Counted from the first letter of the stretch, positions 33,956-43,347 are shown. The stretch: DNA of 64,000 nucleotides from SZAS-103 sp038323475 (GCA_038323475.1 JBBQHA010000002.1:1-64000), one strand, 5' to 3'. Made by a program: numbers and translations. Notes: generated by a model not told the origin, from the letters alone.

Positions 33956-35250
33956 CCGGCAACAGGCAGGTGCAGCGCGATCAGCTCCATCGTGCGCGCG
34001 AGCGCACCGCGTTCGCGCTCGACGGTCAGCCGCCCGGCCGCGCCCATCGCGCGGCGGCGCGGCGGATCGGCAAGCAGTTCGGCAAGGGCCCGCGTCAGTT
34101 CGTCGGCATCGGCGACCTGCAGCAGTGCGCCTTCGTCGCGCAGCAACGCGGTCGCATCGGCAAAATTGAAGGTGTGCGGACCGACCACCGACGGCACCCC
34201 CAGCGCCGCGGGCTCGAGCACGTTGTGACCGCCGATCGCCTGCAGGCTGCCGCCGATGAACGCGACGTCGGCCGCCGCGAAGAAGCCCATCAACTCGCCC
34301 ATGCTGTCGAGCACGAAGCATTCGGTATCGACGCCGGCGCTCTCGTCGGCGCTGCGCGTGCGGGTGCGGAAGCCGCGCTGCGCGCAGGCTTCGGCGACGT
34401 TCGCGAAACGCTCGGGATGGCGCGGCGCCCATAGCAGCAGCAGGTCGGGAAAGCGTTGACGCAGGCGCGCATGCACATCCAGCACGCGCGCCTCCTCGTC
34501 CTCGTGCGTACTCGCGGCGATCCACACCGGACGCGCGCTGCCCCAGCCGGCGCGGCGCAATCGCGCCTGCGGTTCGAGTCCTTCCGGCACGCGCAGGTCG
34601 TATTTGAGGTTGCCGACCACGCGCACGCGCTCGACCGGCGCGCCGGCGCGGCGCAGGCGGCGCGCGTCGGTCTCCGACTGCGCCGCGATCAATGCGACCT
34701 GGCCGAGCGTCAGCCGAATCAGCGGCAGCACCGGCTGGTAGCCGCGCAGGGACCGTTGCGACAGCCGCGCATTCACCAGCAACAACGGAATCCCGCCGCG
34801 GCCGATCGCGACATAGAGGTTCGGCCAGATCTCGGTTTCCATCACCAATGCGAGCCGTGGCCGCAGGTGCGCGAGGAAACGCCGCACCGCACCCGGCAGG
34901 TCGTACGGGAAATACAGGTGCCGTACGTCGCCCTTCCACAGCGACTGCACGCGCGCGGCTCCGGTCGGCGTCGTCGTGGTGACGATCAGCGGCAACCCGG
35001 GATAGCGTGCGCGCAAGGCATCGATCAACGGCGCGGCGGCATTGACCTCGCCGACCGACACCGCATGCACCCACAGCGAACCATCCAGCGGCGCATCGGC
35101 GTACCAGCCGAAGCGTTCGCTCCAGCGTCGGAAGTAGTTGCGATCGCGCAGCCCACGCCACACCAGGTGATACAGCATCACCGGCACCAGTGCGTACATC
35201 ACGCAGGCATACGCTCCGCGCAGCAGGCGTTGCCAGAGCGACAGATGCAT
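33952..35250 (-). CDS. waaA: 3-deoxy-D-manno-octulosonic acid (Kdo) transferase
   Basis: 432 residues, close to the usual length. Adds Kdo to lipid IVA at the inner face of the cytoplasmic membrane. An N-terminal membrane helix (AYACVMYALVPVMLYHLVW) is followed by WVHAVSVGEVNAAAPLI and VMETEIWPNL in the acceptor domain, then IAASTHEDEE and IGGSLQAIGGHNVLEPAALG in the Kdo-binding half. ATG 35250 was chosen; the upstream open frame is antisense to lpxL. Divergent from the acyltransferase gene over 64 bases. Confidence 0.94.
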   Translation of the reverse strand: MHLSLWQRLLRGAYACVMYALVPVMLYHLVWRGLRDRNYFRRWSERFGWYADAPLDGSLWVHAVSVGEVNAAAPLIDALRARYPGLPLIVTTTTPTGAARVQSLWKGDVRHLYFPYDLPGAVRRFLAHLRPRLALVMETEIWPNLYVAIGRGGIPLLLVNARLSQRSLRGYQPVLPLIRLTLGQVALIAAQSETDARRLRRAGAPVERVRVVGNLKYDLRVPEGLEPQARLRRAGWGSARPVWIAASTHEDEEARVLDVHARLRQRFPDLLLLWAPRHPERFANVAEACAQRGFRTRTRSADESAGVDTECFVLDSMGELMGFFAAADVAFIGGSLQAIGGHNVLEPAALGVPSVVGPHTFNFADATALLRDEGALLQVADADELTRALAELLADPPRRRAMGAAGRLTVERERGALARTMELIALHLPVAG

Positions 35251-35314
35251 GGGCGAAGGATACCGGAGGCCGCGCGCCGGGGGTTGCGGCATCTGCGAAC
35301 TGTAGAATCGCCGC

Positions 35315-36220
35315 ATGCATCCGCCCGCACGTCCATCGCTGTCGCCGCGCCATTGGCCGGGCTGGATCGGCGTCGGCATCGGCTGGATCGCCGGACGGTT
35401 GCCGTGGCCGCTGCAGCGCGCGCTGGGGCGCGCGATCGGCACATTATTGTACGTCGCCGTGCCCGCGCGTCGGCGCGCTGCCAGGATCAACTTCGCGTTG
35501 TGCTTTCCCGAACTCGACGAGCCCGCGCGCAAGCGGTTGCTGCACGCGCATTTCGCCGCGCTCGGCGTCGGCCTGTTCGAATTCGCGCGCGCGTGGTGGG
35601 GTTCGATCGCGCCGCTGCGACGGACCGTGCGCATCGACGGACTCGAACACCTCGTCGCGGCGACCGCTGCTGGGCGCGGAGCGTTGCTGGTGTCCGGGCA
35701 TTTCATGAATCTGGAAATCTGCGGCCGGCTGCTCTGCGACCACGTGCCGCTGGCCGGCATGTACCGTCGCCATCGCGGCGCGGTCATGGAATGGGCCGTG
35801 CTGCGCGGGCGCCTGCGTTATGCGCGCGCGATGTTCCGCCAGCAGGAATTGCGCCCCGCTTTGCGCCTGCTCAAGGATGGCGGCGTGCTGTGGTACGCGC
35901 CGGACCAGGACATGCTCGGCAAGGACACCGTGTTCGCGCCGTTCTTCGGCATCCCGGCGGCGACGATCACCGCGACGCACCAGCTCGCGCGCCTATCGGG
36001 CTGCGCCGTGCTGCCGTTCTTCCACCATCGCGAAGGCGGCCGCTACGTGCTGCGGATCGCGCCGCCGCTCGCGGATTTCCCCTCGCACGACGTCACTGCC
36101 GACACGGCCCGCGTCAATGCAGCGATCGAGGCGATGGTGCGCGAGGCGCCCGCGCAATACCTGTGGATCCATCGCCGCTTCAAGCGCAGGCCGGAAGGCG
36201 CACCGGCGGTCGACTACTGA
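35315..36220 (+). CDS. lpxL: Kdo-dependent lipid A acyltransferase (LpxL/HtrB family)
   Basis: 301 residues. Attaches a secondary acyl chain to Kdo2-lipid IVA. The catalytic H-x4-E pair appears in SGHFMNLEICG, with MYRRHRGAVMEW and APDQDMLGKDTVF downstream and the typical YLWIHRRFK near the C-terminus. A membrane helix lies at about 14-35. Neighbouring waaA makes its substrate, consistent with the role. Whether it is the LpxL or LpxM type cannot be told. It ends nine bases from the convergent glycosyltransferase gene. Confidence 0.9.
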   Translation: MHPPARPSLSPRHWPGWIGVGIGWIAGRLPWPLQRALGRAIGTLLYVAVPARRRAARINFALCFPELDEPARKRLLHAHFAALGVGLFEFARAWWGSIAPLRRTVRIDGLEHLVAATAAGRGALLVSGHFMNLEICGRLLCDHVPLAGMYRRHRGAVMEWAVLRGRLRYARAMFRQQELRPALRLLKDGGVLWYAPDQDMLGKDTVFAPFFGIPAATITATHQLARLSGCAVLPFFHHREGGRYVLRIAPPLADFPSHDVTADTARVNAAIEAMVREAPAQYLWIHRRFKRRPEGAPAVDY

Positions 36221-36229
36221 GCCGCGGGA

Positions 36230-36988
36230 TCAATCGCGCGAGGTGTCGCGCGTTGCCTCGTGCAGCTTCGCGTATTTCAGGAACGCATAGAACGCATGCA
36301 CGCGCGCGGCGATGAAGCCCGCCCAGCCGTTGAGGAAATAGCGCTTGATGAAATAGAAACGTGCGAATGCGACCCACGGGTAGAACAGCATGCGCAGACC
36401 GACGAACCGGGTGCCACGCGCACGCTTGTGTTCGACCATCCCGCTGGAATAGCGGTTGATCTTCTCCACGCGAACCGCGATGTCCGCCTCGCCGCGATGG
36501 CAGAACGGGGCGCGCAGGTCGATGACGTTGCCCTGCACTTCCGGTTCGGCATGGATCGGCACCGCATTCATGCGCCCGCGCGAACGGCGGAACAGCCGCA
36601 GCTGCCAGTTCGGCAGCGTGCGCGGATGCGTCCAGCGCCAGAACAGCCATTCCTGCCGCGGCAGGCGATAACCATCGGCGCGCGGCGCGGCGAGTTCGCG
36701 CTCGATCTCGGCACGGCCCGATTCGAGCAAGAATTCGTCAGCATCCAGCAACAGCGTCCAGTCGTGCCTGGCAAGGTCCAGCGCGGCCTGTTTCTGCAGC
36801 GCGTATCCGGCGAAGGCCTGCGTGTGCACGCGCGCGCCATGGCGTTGCGCGATCGCGACGGTCGCGTCGGTCGAACCCGAATCGAGCACGACGAGCTCGT
36901 CGCAGAACGCGAGCGATGCCAGGCATGCATCCAGCGTCGCCGCGTTGTCGAGCGTGGTGACCACGGCGCTGAGTGGCGGGCGGTTCAA
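36230..36988 (-). CDS. Glycosyltransferase family 2, LPS core type (WaaE/KdtX-like)
   Basis: About 252 residues. The N-terminal LSAVVTTLDNAATLDACLASL and the metal-binding LLDADEFL are those of GT-A inverting transferases such as WaaE, which add a sugar to the inner LPS core. The C-terminal half has two aromatic/basic stretches (FYPWVAFARFYFIKRYFLNGW) that likely sit on the membrane. No ATG is available: the only start that fits is TTG at 36988, overlapping the stop of the O-antigen ligase (TTGA), as also seen for GTGA and ATGA overlaps elsewhere in the window. Confidence 0.85.
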   Translation of the reverse strand: MNRPPLSAVVTTLDNAATLDACLASLAFCDELVVLDSGSTDATVAIAQRHGARVHTQAFAGYALQKQAALDLARHDWTLLLDADEFLLESGRAEIERELAAPRADGYRLPRQEWLFWRWTHPRTLPNWQLRLFRRSRGRMNAVPIHAEPEVQGNVIDLRAPFCHRGEADIAVRVEKINRYSSGMVEHKRARGTRFVGLRMLFYPWVAFARFYFIKRYFLNGWAGFIAARVHAFYAFLKYAKLHEATRDTSRD

Positions 36989-38289
36989 CGCGGTTCCATT
37001 CCGGACGCGTCGTTTGCAGGCTGTGCGGGAGTACGCGACGCAACGGGCGAGGCGGCGTCCTCGCCGAACAACGCCCCCGCGTACAGCGCCGTCAGCAGCA
37101 AGGTCAGCCCGCCCCAGAAGCTCGAATAGAACGCCAGGTGCGTGTTCAGCGGAAACACCGTCACCGCAAGCGCGACCGCCGGGATCGCCGCACGCGCGCG
37201 CGCCGCGGGCGCCGCCCAGCGCCAGGCACGGATCGCGATGGCCGCGCCGATCGACCACAGCAGCAGGCCGATCGCGCCGGTTTCACTGAGGAGCTCCAGC
37301 ACGATCTGGTGCGCATGCAGCGCGCCGCCAGCTCCCCACTCAGGCGGAGCGGACAGCTTGGGCGCGCAGCCCGCATAGGCATCGCGATAACCGCGCACGC
37401 CGACGCCATTGAGCGGATGTTCGCGGACCATGCACGCGGCCGCTTCCCAGATCCGCAACCGCCCGGACAATGCGTGGTCGAGTCCGGCCGCATCGCCCGA
37501 GAAGGCCGCTTCGGTCCGTTCGATGCGCTGGTGCAGGTCGCGCGGGAAAATCACCGCGAGCACCGAGAGGCTGATGACTCCGACCGCAAACACGGCGAGC
37601 AGGCGCTTCCATCCGAGCAGGCGCCAGCCACCGATCAGCAGCGCGAGGCCGAACGTCAGCCATGCCGCGCGCGAACCCGCGAGCAGGATCACCGCGCCGA
37701 CCAGCAACGCCACCGCGAGCCAGCCGAGCATGCCGGCGCGCCGCGCCGCGATCCCGAGCGGAAACGCGGCGAGGCTCGCAAGGACCTGGCCCAGGCGCGG
37801 ATGCTTCGCGCCGAAAATTCCGCTGATGCGATCCGTGCTCGCGAGGCCACCGATGCTCCAGCCGGTTGCGGCCTGCAGCAGGCCGTCGAAGGTCCACGCC
37901 AGCGCAATGGCCGCGATGCCGGTGTACACGATGCGACGATCGTCGTCGCGATGCACCGCGATCGCCGCCAGCCACAGGAACGGCAGGAAGCGCAGGTCCA
38001 CCGCGACTTCGCGCAGGCTGCGCAGGGGGTCGATCGCATCGGTGCCGGACAGCAGTTCCGGCAGCCAGTAGCTGAAGAACAGCGCGCTCGTGAGTGCCCA
38101 TGCCTCGCGGCTGAGCAATGCATCGCCGCCACGGAAACGGCGCACGCCGAGCCATGCCGCGGTGATGATCGCGCCGAGCGACAACGCGACTTCGCCGACC
38201 CCTGGCCATGGCCATAGCGCGACGCACGCGAGCACCCACCAAGGCGCCCAGCGCGCGCGCACGGTGGCGTCAGCCGGCGAGGCTTGCAT
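36985..38289 (-). CDS. O-antigen ligase/polymerase family membrane protein
   Basis: 434 residues with about ten to twelve hydrophobic helices and one larger periplasmic loop (about 265-330) that carries HPLNGVGVRGY and HAHQIVLELLSETG, the Wzy_C/WaaL signature. It probably joins O-antigen or another polymer to the lipid A core, or polymerises it. ATG 38289 overlaps the end of the upstream glycosyltransferase by 20 bases, and the stop overlaps the next gene, so the three surface-sugar genes form one operon. Ligase is favoured over polymerase because waaA and core transferases are adjacent. Confidence 0.85.
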   Translation of the reverse strand: MQASPADATVRARWAPWWVLACVALWPWPGVGEVALSLGAIITAAWLGVRRFRGGDALLSREAWALTSALFFSYWLPELLSGTDAIDPLRSLREVAVDLRFLPFLWLAAIAVHRDDDRRIVYTGIAAIALAWTFDGLLQAATGWSIGGLASTDRISGIFGAKHPRLGQVLASLAAFPLGIAARRAGMLGWLAVALLVGAVILLAGSRAAWLTFGLALLIGGWRLLGWKRLLAVFAVGVISLSVLAVIFPRDLHQRIERTEAAFSGDAAGLDHALSGRLRIWEAAACMVREHPLNGVGVRGYRDAYAGCAPKLSAPPEWGAGGALHAHQIVLELLSETGAIGLLLWSIGAAIAIRAWRWAAPAARARAAIPAVALAVTVFPLNTHLAFYSSFWGGLTLLLTALYAGALFGEDAASPVASRTPAQPANDASGMEPR

Positions 38290-39379
38290 ACAGCGCGAGG
38301 GTGTCGGATTGCATGCGCGCAAGGGTATAACGATCCGGCAGCGGAATCGCCGGGCGCGGCGCATCCAGCAACGACTTCGCGCGCGCCGCAAGTGCTCCGG
38401 CATCGGCGAGCGCGACTGCGCCGCCCGGAAACAGTTCGCGCAGCAATTCGCCGACGCCGCCATGGTCCCAGCCGAGCACGGCGCGTCCGCTGCACAGCGC
38501 TTCGACCACGGTGCGGCCGAATGCCTCGGGCTGATCGGAGAGCTGCAGCACCAGGTCGGACAACGCATACAACTCGCGCATCTGCGCGAGCGGCGCGGTG
38601 TATGCGACCGCGTCGACGACGCCCAGCGCCTTGGCATGCGCGCGCAGTTCGGCGAGATAGCGCCCGCGTCCGGGCTGGTCGACGCCGGCCATCAGCAATC
38701 GTGCATCGGCCCCGTCCGTGCGCAGACGCGCAAGCAGCCGCAACGCATGCGCGTGCCCCTTGAGGCGCGTCCCACGCGCGGGCAGCAGCAGCAATCGTCC
38801 ACCGGCGAGTTGCGGATATTTCTGCAGGAACCGCGCGTTCCACGCACCGTCCGGCGCGGCGTCGCGCGGGAACATCTTCGGATCGACGCCGCGGGGAATG
38901 ACCGCCAGGCGTCCTGGATCGGTGCGCGGATAATGCCGCAACGCGTAGTCGCGCACGGTGCCGGATACGCAGATCGTGCGCTCGCCGCGAAGCATCACCG
39001 CGCTGTAGCGGCCGGGAGAATTCAGGCCATGCATGGTGGTGACGAAATGCGGCGGTGCGTCCATGCCGCGCAGCGCGGCCACCGCAAGCCAGGCCGGCAG
39101 GCGCGAACGTGCATGCACGATGTCAGCATCCGTTTCGCGGAACAGGCGCCGCAACGCGGGGATGTGCCGCAATGTCAGCAACGACTTGCGGCCGATCGGC
39201 AACGCGATGTGTTCCGCGCCGATCGCGCGCAATGCCTCCACGAGGACGCCGCCGGCAGACACCACGATGGCACGGTGGCCGGCATCGCACAGGGCCGCGG
39301 CGATTTCCAGGGTGGATCGTTCGACGCCGCCGGCATCCAGCGCCGGCAGCAGTTGCACGACGGTCAGCGGGCGCGTCAC
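38270..39379 (-). CDS. Glycosyltransferase family 4
   Basis: 369 residues starting at GTG 39379. The N-terminal VVQLLPALDAGGVERSTLEIA is the typical GT4 opening, and the C-terminal nucleotide-sugar site has QPEAFGRTVVEALCSGRAVLGWDHGGVGELL with the E-x7-E glutamates. Sugar specificity is unknown; from the neighbours it should act in LPS core or a surface glycan. It begins the three-gene glycan operon, 13 bases after the small zinc-ribbon gene. Confidence 0.88.
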   Translation of the reverse strand: MTRPLTVVQLLPALDAGGVERSTLEIAAALCDAGHRAIVVSAGGVLVEALRAIGAEHIALPIGRKSLLTLRHIPALRRLFRETDADIVHARSRLPAWLAVAALRGMDAPPHFVTTMHGLNSPGRYSAVMLRGERTICVSGTVRDYALRHYPRTDPGRLAVIPRGVDPKMFPRDAAPDGAWNARFLQKYPQLAGGRLLLLPARGTRLKGHAHALRLLARLRTDGADARLLMAGVDQPGRGRYLAELRAHAKALGVVDAVAYTAPLAQMRELYALSDLVLQLSDQPEAFGRTVVEALCSGRAVLGWDHGGVGELLRELFPGGAVALADAGALAARAKSLLDAPRPAIPLPDRYTLARMQSDTLALYASLAG

Positions 39380-39392
39380 GGCCCGATGTTGC

Positions 39393-39584
39393 TCAGTCGA
39401 TCAGCACGTACAGCGCGCCGCAGTACGGGCACTTGCACGGACCTTCTTCCTCGATCGGCAGGTAGACGCGCGGGTGGGAATTCCACAATGCCATCGACGG
39501 CATCGGGCACGACAGCGGCAAGTCCGCGCGCACGACCTCGTAGCGGTTTTCGGCATTCGCCTGGGCGATCGGCTGGCTGGTCAT
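39393..39584 (-). CDS. Small zinc-finger protein (CHCC-type, NDUFS6-like)
   Basis: 63 residues. Metal ligands are placed as in the zf-CHCC family: C near LSCPMP, H in NSHPRVYLP, and CPYC in KCPYCGALYVLID. The family is related to the zinc subunit of respiratory complex I, but in bacteria such as this one it is usually an uncharacterised stand-alone gene near LPS loci. ATG 39584 is preferred over the ATG at 39626 because the residues between are poorly conserved in type. It precedes the GT4 gene and is probably in its operon. Confidence 0.82.
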   Translation of the reverse strand: MTSQPIAQANAENRYEVVRADLPLSCPMPSMALWNSHPRVYLPIEEEGPCKCPYCGALYVLID

Positions 39585-39914
39585 GATGCGAATCCGTTGC
39601 GACTGCCGCCATTGTAACCGTGCCATGCCGGCAAAAACGCTCGGTTACCGTGAACGCGGCCTGCCGTGCCGTGGCGACGGGACGGGACGGGACGACGATC
39701 GCAGGACTCGCTTTCCAGGCAGCCCGATTGCGGACACGCAAAATGCGTCGCCTGGCCAGCGCTCTCCCGCTGGCTTCCTGGATGATGTTGTTGGCATGCC
39801 CGTAGCCTGCCTGTATCGTCCATGGTGCCGCAGCGGCTGTGGCAATCGTGCGCCGCGGGATGGCAACCGGATCCGCAGCATCCTCCACTCATCCAGATTC
39901 CAGGGGAAAGATCC
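39585..39914. other. 330-base region without a supported gene
   Basis: Lies between the divergent zinc-finger and lipoprotein genes and should contain both promoters, though I see no clear consensus hexamers. It holds a triplicated ACGGG unit (about 39678-39693). Open frames cross it on both strands but lack ribosome sites and any recognisable sequence. Confidence 0.4.
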
Positions 39915-40178
39915 ATGCGCATTCTTGCGACGATGACGATCGTGTGTGCCGTTCTGTGCAGCGGCTGCGCGACGCACGATCCGGCAGGCAACATCAGAAG
40001 CGCCCGGCTCAGCAACTATGCCGGGATGGCCAGGTCTGAACTCGGAAAGATGCACTGCGACCGCGACTTCAGGTTTGTCAGTTCGGCTGACGGCGAAGAG
40101 GTTTACCAGGCGACCTGCACAAGCGGGACGACGCAGTTGCTGGAGTGCGATGGAGTCGCCTGCAGACCCGTGAAATGA
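39915..40178 (+). CDS. Small lipoprotein of unknown function
   Basis: 87 residues with a signal sequence ending in the lipobox LCSGC (cysteine 18), so it is probably a lipoprotein. The mature part has four cysteines (MHCDRD, ATCTSG, LECDG, ACRPV), suggesting two disulfides. ATG 39915 is preceded by AGGGGAAAG. I know no function. It is transcribed towards the pirin gene and followed by two perfect hairpins. Confidence 0.65.
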   Translation: MRILATMTIVCAVLCSGCATHDPAGNIRSARLSNYAGMARSELGKMHCDRDFRFVSSADGEEVYQATCTSGTTQLLECDGVACRPVK

Positions 40179-40194
40179 CGCCTCCGCTGCGACT

Positions 40195-40290
40195 GGCCAT
40201 GGAACTCCGGTTCCATGGCCGATCGGCGCCATCCATCGGGGTCGATCACGCATGCGACCGCCGAGGCATGGCTCCGTAGCCGACCCCGAT
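40195..40290. terminator. Two perfect hairpins between convergent genes
   Basis: GGCCATGGAAC (40195-40205) pairs with GTTCCATGGCC (40210-40220) around TCCG, an 11-base-pair stem. ATCGGGGTCG (40235-40244) pairs with CGACCCCGAT (40281-40290). Neither is followed by a T-run, but their place between the lipoprotein gene and the convergent pirin gene suggests transcript ends for one or both strands. Confidence 0.5.
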
Positions 40291-40296
40291 CGCGCG

Positions 40297-40998
40297 CTAC
40301 GGCAAGTCGAACACCAGCGCTTCGCTGTCGGTCTCGGCACGCAATCGCAACTCGGAAATTGCAGTGACGCCCACGGCATCGCCGGCATCGAGCTGGATGT
40401 CGTCGCCGAGGCGCAAGCTGCCGCGCACGACCTGCACCCAAACCCGGCGGCCTTCCGCGATGGCGAGCGAAACGCCTTCGCCGGTCGCCAGCACGGTCGC
40501 ATACATGCGCGCGTCCTGGCGGATCGCCAGCGATCCCTCGGCGCCATCGGGCGAAGCCACCAGTCGCAGCACCCCGCTTCGCAATGCGACCGGATAGTGC
40601 TGCTGCGCGTATCCGGGCTTGGCATTGATCCGGTTCGGCTGGATCCACACCTGCAGGAAGTGCACGGGTTCGTCCTGCGATGCGTTGAACTCGCTGTGTT
40701 CGATGCCGCTGCCCGCGCTCATGCATTGCACGTCCCCGGGCCGGATCACCGAACCGGTGCCGATGCTGTCGCGGTGCTGCAGCGCGCCTTCGATCACGTA
40801 CGAGATGATTTCCATGTTCGCGTGCGAATGCGGAGGGAATCCGCCGCCCGCCGCGACCCGGTCCTCGTTGAGCACGCGCAGCGGGCCGAAGCCCATCCAC
40901 GCGGGGTCGTGGTAACCCGCGAACGAGAACGTGTGCTGGCTGTCGAGCCAGCCGTGGGTCGCGTGGCCGCGTTCGCCGGAACGTCGCAACAGGATCAT
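40297..40998 (-). CDS. Pirin-family bicupin protein
   Basis: 233 residues, the short YhhW-like form of pirin. The metal-binding histidines and glutamate are visible in FPPHSHANMEIISYV and GSGIEHSEF, and the N-terminus HTFSFAGYHDPAWMGFGPLRVLNED (quoted here as HTFSFAGYHD and GFGPLRVLNED) is diagnostic. Some members have quercetin 2,3-dioxygenase activity, others may act as redox sensors; the physiological role here is unknown. It lies 14 bases downstream of the YceI gene and may share its transcript. Confidence 0.9.
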   Translation of the reverse strand: MILLRRSGERGHATHGWLDSQHTFSFAGYHDPAWMGFGPLRVLNEDRVAAGGGFPPHSHANMEIISYVIEGALQHRDSIGTGSVIRPGDVQCMSAGSGIEHSEFNASQDEPVHFLQVWIQPNRINAKPGYAQQHYPVALRSGVLRLVASPDGAEGSLAIRQDARMYATVLATGEGVSLAIAEGRRVWVQVVRGSLRLGDDIQLDAGDAVGVTAISELRLRAETDSEALVFDLP

Positions 40999-41012
40999 GG
41001 GAATGGCCGCGC

Positions 41013-41609
41013 CTACTTCTTCGGGGAGAACGCTTCCATGGTGATGTGCAGCACGACCTCGTCGCTGACGTTCGGCACGTACTTGGCGACGCCGAAATCG
41101 CTGCGCTTGATCGTCGTGGTGGCATCGAAGCCTGCCGCCTGCACACCGCGCATCGGATGCACGCCGATCTTGTTGACGGTCACCTCGAGGGTCACCGGCT
41201 TGGTCACGCCGTGGATGGTGAGGTCGCCGGCGACTGCGAGCTTGCCCGTGCCGGTCGCGGTCACGGTCGTGCTCTGGAACGTCGCGGTCGGGAACTTGCC
41301 TGCATCGAAGAAGGCGTCGGTCACCAGTTCGTCGTCGAGGTCCTTCACGCCGACGCTGACGCCCGCGATCGGGATGTTCACCTGGATGCTGGACTTGGTC
41401 GGGTCTTTCGCGTCGAACAGGAAGTCGCCCTCGACCTTGGCGAAATGCCCGGTAATGTGCGAGTAGCCGAAGTGCGTGTAGCTGAATTCCACCTGCGTAT
41501 GGTTCGGGTCGATCACGTACGGATCGGCCGCGAACGCGGTGCTGGAAGCCAGTGCAAGCGCGGCGGCGAGCGCGACGCTGCGGATCGTGTTGGTCTTCTG
41601 GAAATGCAT
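41013..41609 (-). CDS. YceI-family periplasmic polyisoprenoid-binding protein
   Basis: 198 residues. The signal peptide (SVALAAALALASSTAFA) precedes the lipocalin-like YceI domain, recognisable from DPNHTQVEFSYTHFGYS, VAGDLTIHGVTKPVTLEV and SDFGVAKYVPNVSDEV. Members bind long isoprenoids such as octaprenyl chains and are often induced by acid or osmotic stress. ATG 41609 gives the standard signal peptide; the upstream frame is not needed. Confidence 0.92.
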   Translation of the reverse strand: MHFQKTNTIRSVALAAALALASSTAFAADPYVIDPNHTQVEFSYTHFGYSHITGHFAKVEGDFLFDAKDPTKSSIQVNIPIAGVSVGVKDLDDELVTDAFFDAGKFPTATFQSTTVTATGTGKLAVAGDLTIHGVTKPVTLEVTVNKIGVHPMRGVQAAGFDATTTIKRSDFGVAKYVPNVSDEVVLHITMEAFSPKK

Positions 41610-41667
41610 GCGTGTGCTCCTTGGGTTCGTGATATCGGTTGCCAACGGCTGTTGCGGGTTCAGGCGG

Positions 41668-42267
41668 TCATTCGATGCGGCAGGCTTCGTCGAATGCCAG
41701 GCGCGGCGAGCGCGGGAACAGCACGGCCGGATCGGGATCGCCATAACCCAGCGCGACCAGGAAATTGGATTTGACCTTGCCGCCCGCGAAGAACGCCGCA
41801 TCGACCTTCGCGTTGTCGAAGCCCGACATCGGCCCGCAATCCAGCCCGATCGAGCGCGCCGCGAGGATGAAATAGCCGCCCTGCAGGGTCGCGTTGCGGA
41901 AGCCGGTGGTCTCGATCAACGGCTGGTTGCCTTCGAACCAGGCCTTCGCGTCCGTGTGCGGGAACAGGTACGGCAACTTCTCGTAGAATGCGTAATCGGT
42001 CGCGATGATCGCGGTGACGGGCGCGCGCATGGTCTTTGCGCGGTTGCCCTCGCTCAGAGCTGGCTCGAGCTTGCGCCTGCCCTCATCGGACGCCACGAAC
42101 ACGATCCGCGCCGGCGAGCAGTTCGCGCTGGTCGGGCCCCATTTCATGAGGTCGTACAACGCATGCAACTGGGCTTCGCTGACCGGCTTGTCCTGCCACG
42201 CATTCTGGGTACGCGCGTGGCGGAACAACTGGTCGAGCGCTGCATCGGGGAGGATCGGCTGCGTCAT
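41668..42267 (-). CDS. Nitroreductase-family protein, RutE-like (malonic semialdehyde reductase type)
   Basis: 199 residues, FMN-dependent. The sequence follows the RutE subgroup closely: ALYDLMKWGPTSANCSPARIVF, APVTAIIATDYAFYEKLPYLFP, ARSIGLDCGPMSGFD and the SPRLAFDEACRIE end (each quoted in part). RutE reduces malonic semialdehyde in pyrimidine catabolism, but none of the other rut genes is present here, so a general detoxifying reductase role is as likely. It lies 58 bases upstream of yceI and is divergent from the ELM1-family gene. Confidence 0.87.
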   Translation of the reverse strand: MTQPILPDAALDQLFRHARTQNAWQDKPVSEAQLHALYDLMKWGPTSANCSPARIVFVASDEGRRKLEPALSEGNRAKTMRAPVTAIIATDYAFYEKLPYLFPHTDAKAWFEGNQPLIETTGFRNATLQGGYFILAARSIGLDCGPMSGFDNAKVDAAFFAGGKVKSNFLVALGYGDPDPAVLFPRSPRLAFDEACRIE

Positions 42268-42376
42268 GGGATTCCAGATGGGAGATTGCGGATGAGACTG
42301 CAAGTGTAGTGTTGCATTTTCGGGATAACATCCCCCGGACCACAACAATCCTTCTCGCGACTGGAACGACCTCCAC

Positions 42377-43333
42377 ATGGCGTCGACACCAACCACTTGG
42401 GTACTCACCGATGGCCGCGCCGGCAACGAGCGACAGGCCATGGCGCTGGCGCATGCCTTGTCGGCCGCAACGCCGCGCGTGTGGCGGCTGGAAGCGCAGG
42501 CGCCCTGGAGCTGGGCCGCGCCGCGGGTCTTGCCAGGCAGCGAGCGCGCGTTCGGCAAACTGTTCGAAGTGACCCTCGCCGAACCGCCGACGCTCGCGAT
42601 CGGTTGCGGCAGGCAGGCGGCACTCGCGACACGTCTGCTGCGCAAGGCCGGCGCGCGCTGCGTGCAGATCCTCGACCCGCGCACCGATCCGCGCCATTGG
42701 GATGCGGTGATCGCACCGGAACACGATGGCCTGCGCGGCCCGAACGTGGTTACCGCCGTCGGCAGCCTGCACGACGTCGATGCGGACTGGCTCGCAAAGG
42801 CGCGCGCGCGTTACCCGCAATTCGGCACCCTGCACGCGCCGCGCACCCTGCTGCTGCTCGGCGGCCCGATCGGCGGCGTCCCGCTGGATGCCGCGTGGTG
42901 GAAGCGCACCGCCGAGGTCCTGCGCGTCCGCCATCGACGCGACGGCGGCAGCCTGTCGGTCTGCGCCTCGCCGCGTACGCCTGCGTGGTTGATCGCGGCC
43001 GCGCAGGCCGACCTGTCCGACCTGCACGGCGCATTCTGGTTCACCTCCAAGGATGGGCCGAATCCTTATGCCGGCATGCTCGCCTGGGCCGAGCGCATCG
43101 TGGTGACGCCGGATTCGGTCAACATGATTTCCGAAGCCATCGCGACCACTGCGCCCGTGCTCGTCGCCTCGCCCGAACTCGCGCGCGGCCGCCACGGACG
43201 CTTCATCAAGTCGCTGATCGCCGGCGGACGCGTGCATGCGCTGGATGCCGATACCGTCGCTGCTGCGACGGCGAGACCGCTGGTCGAATTGCCTGCCATC
43301 GTGTCCGCGGTGCGCAAGCTGATCCGGGTCTGA
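42377..43333 (+). CDS. ELM1/GtrOC1-family protein of unknown function
   Basis: 318 residues of the family named after plant mitochondrial fission factor ELM1 (DUF1022). Typical segments are WVLTDGRAGNERQAMALAHAL near the N-terminus, CVQILDPRTDPRHWDAVIAPEHDG, LLLGGPIGG and IVVTPDSVNMISEAIATTAPV. The overall fold is glycosyltransferase-like (GT-B), with the last segment resembling a nucleotide-sugar site. The bacterial role is not established. It converges on glnE with 14 bases between stops and no hairpin terminator. Confidence 0.85.
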   Translation: MASTPTTWVLTDGRAGNERQAMALAHALSAATPRVWRLEAQAPWSWAAPRVLPGSERAFGKLFEVTLAEPPTLAIGCGRQAALATRLLRKAGARCVQILDPRTDPRHWDAVIAPEHDGLRGPNVVTAVGSLHDVDADWLAKARARYPQFGTLHAPRTLLLLGGPIGGVPLDAAWWKRTAEVLRVRHRRDGGSLSVCASPRTPAWLIAAAQADLSDLHGAFWFTSKDGPNPYAGMLAWAERIVVTPDSVNMISEAIATTAPVLVASPELARGRHGRFIKSLIAGGRVHALDADTVAAATARPLVELPAIVSAVRKLIRV

Positions 43334-43347
43334 AGCAAGGCGCCGCG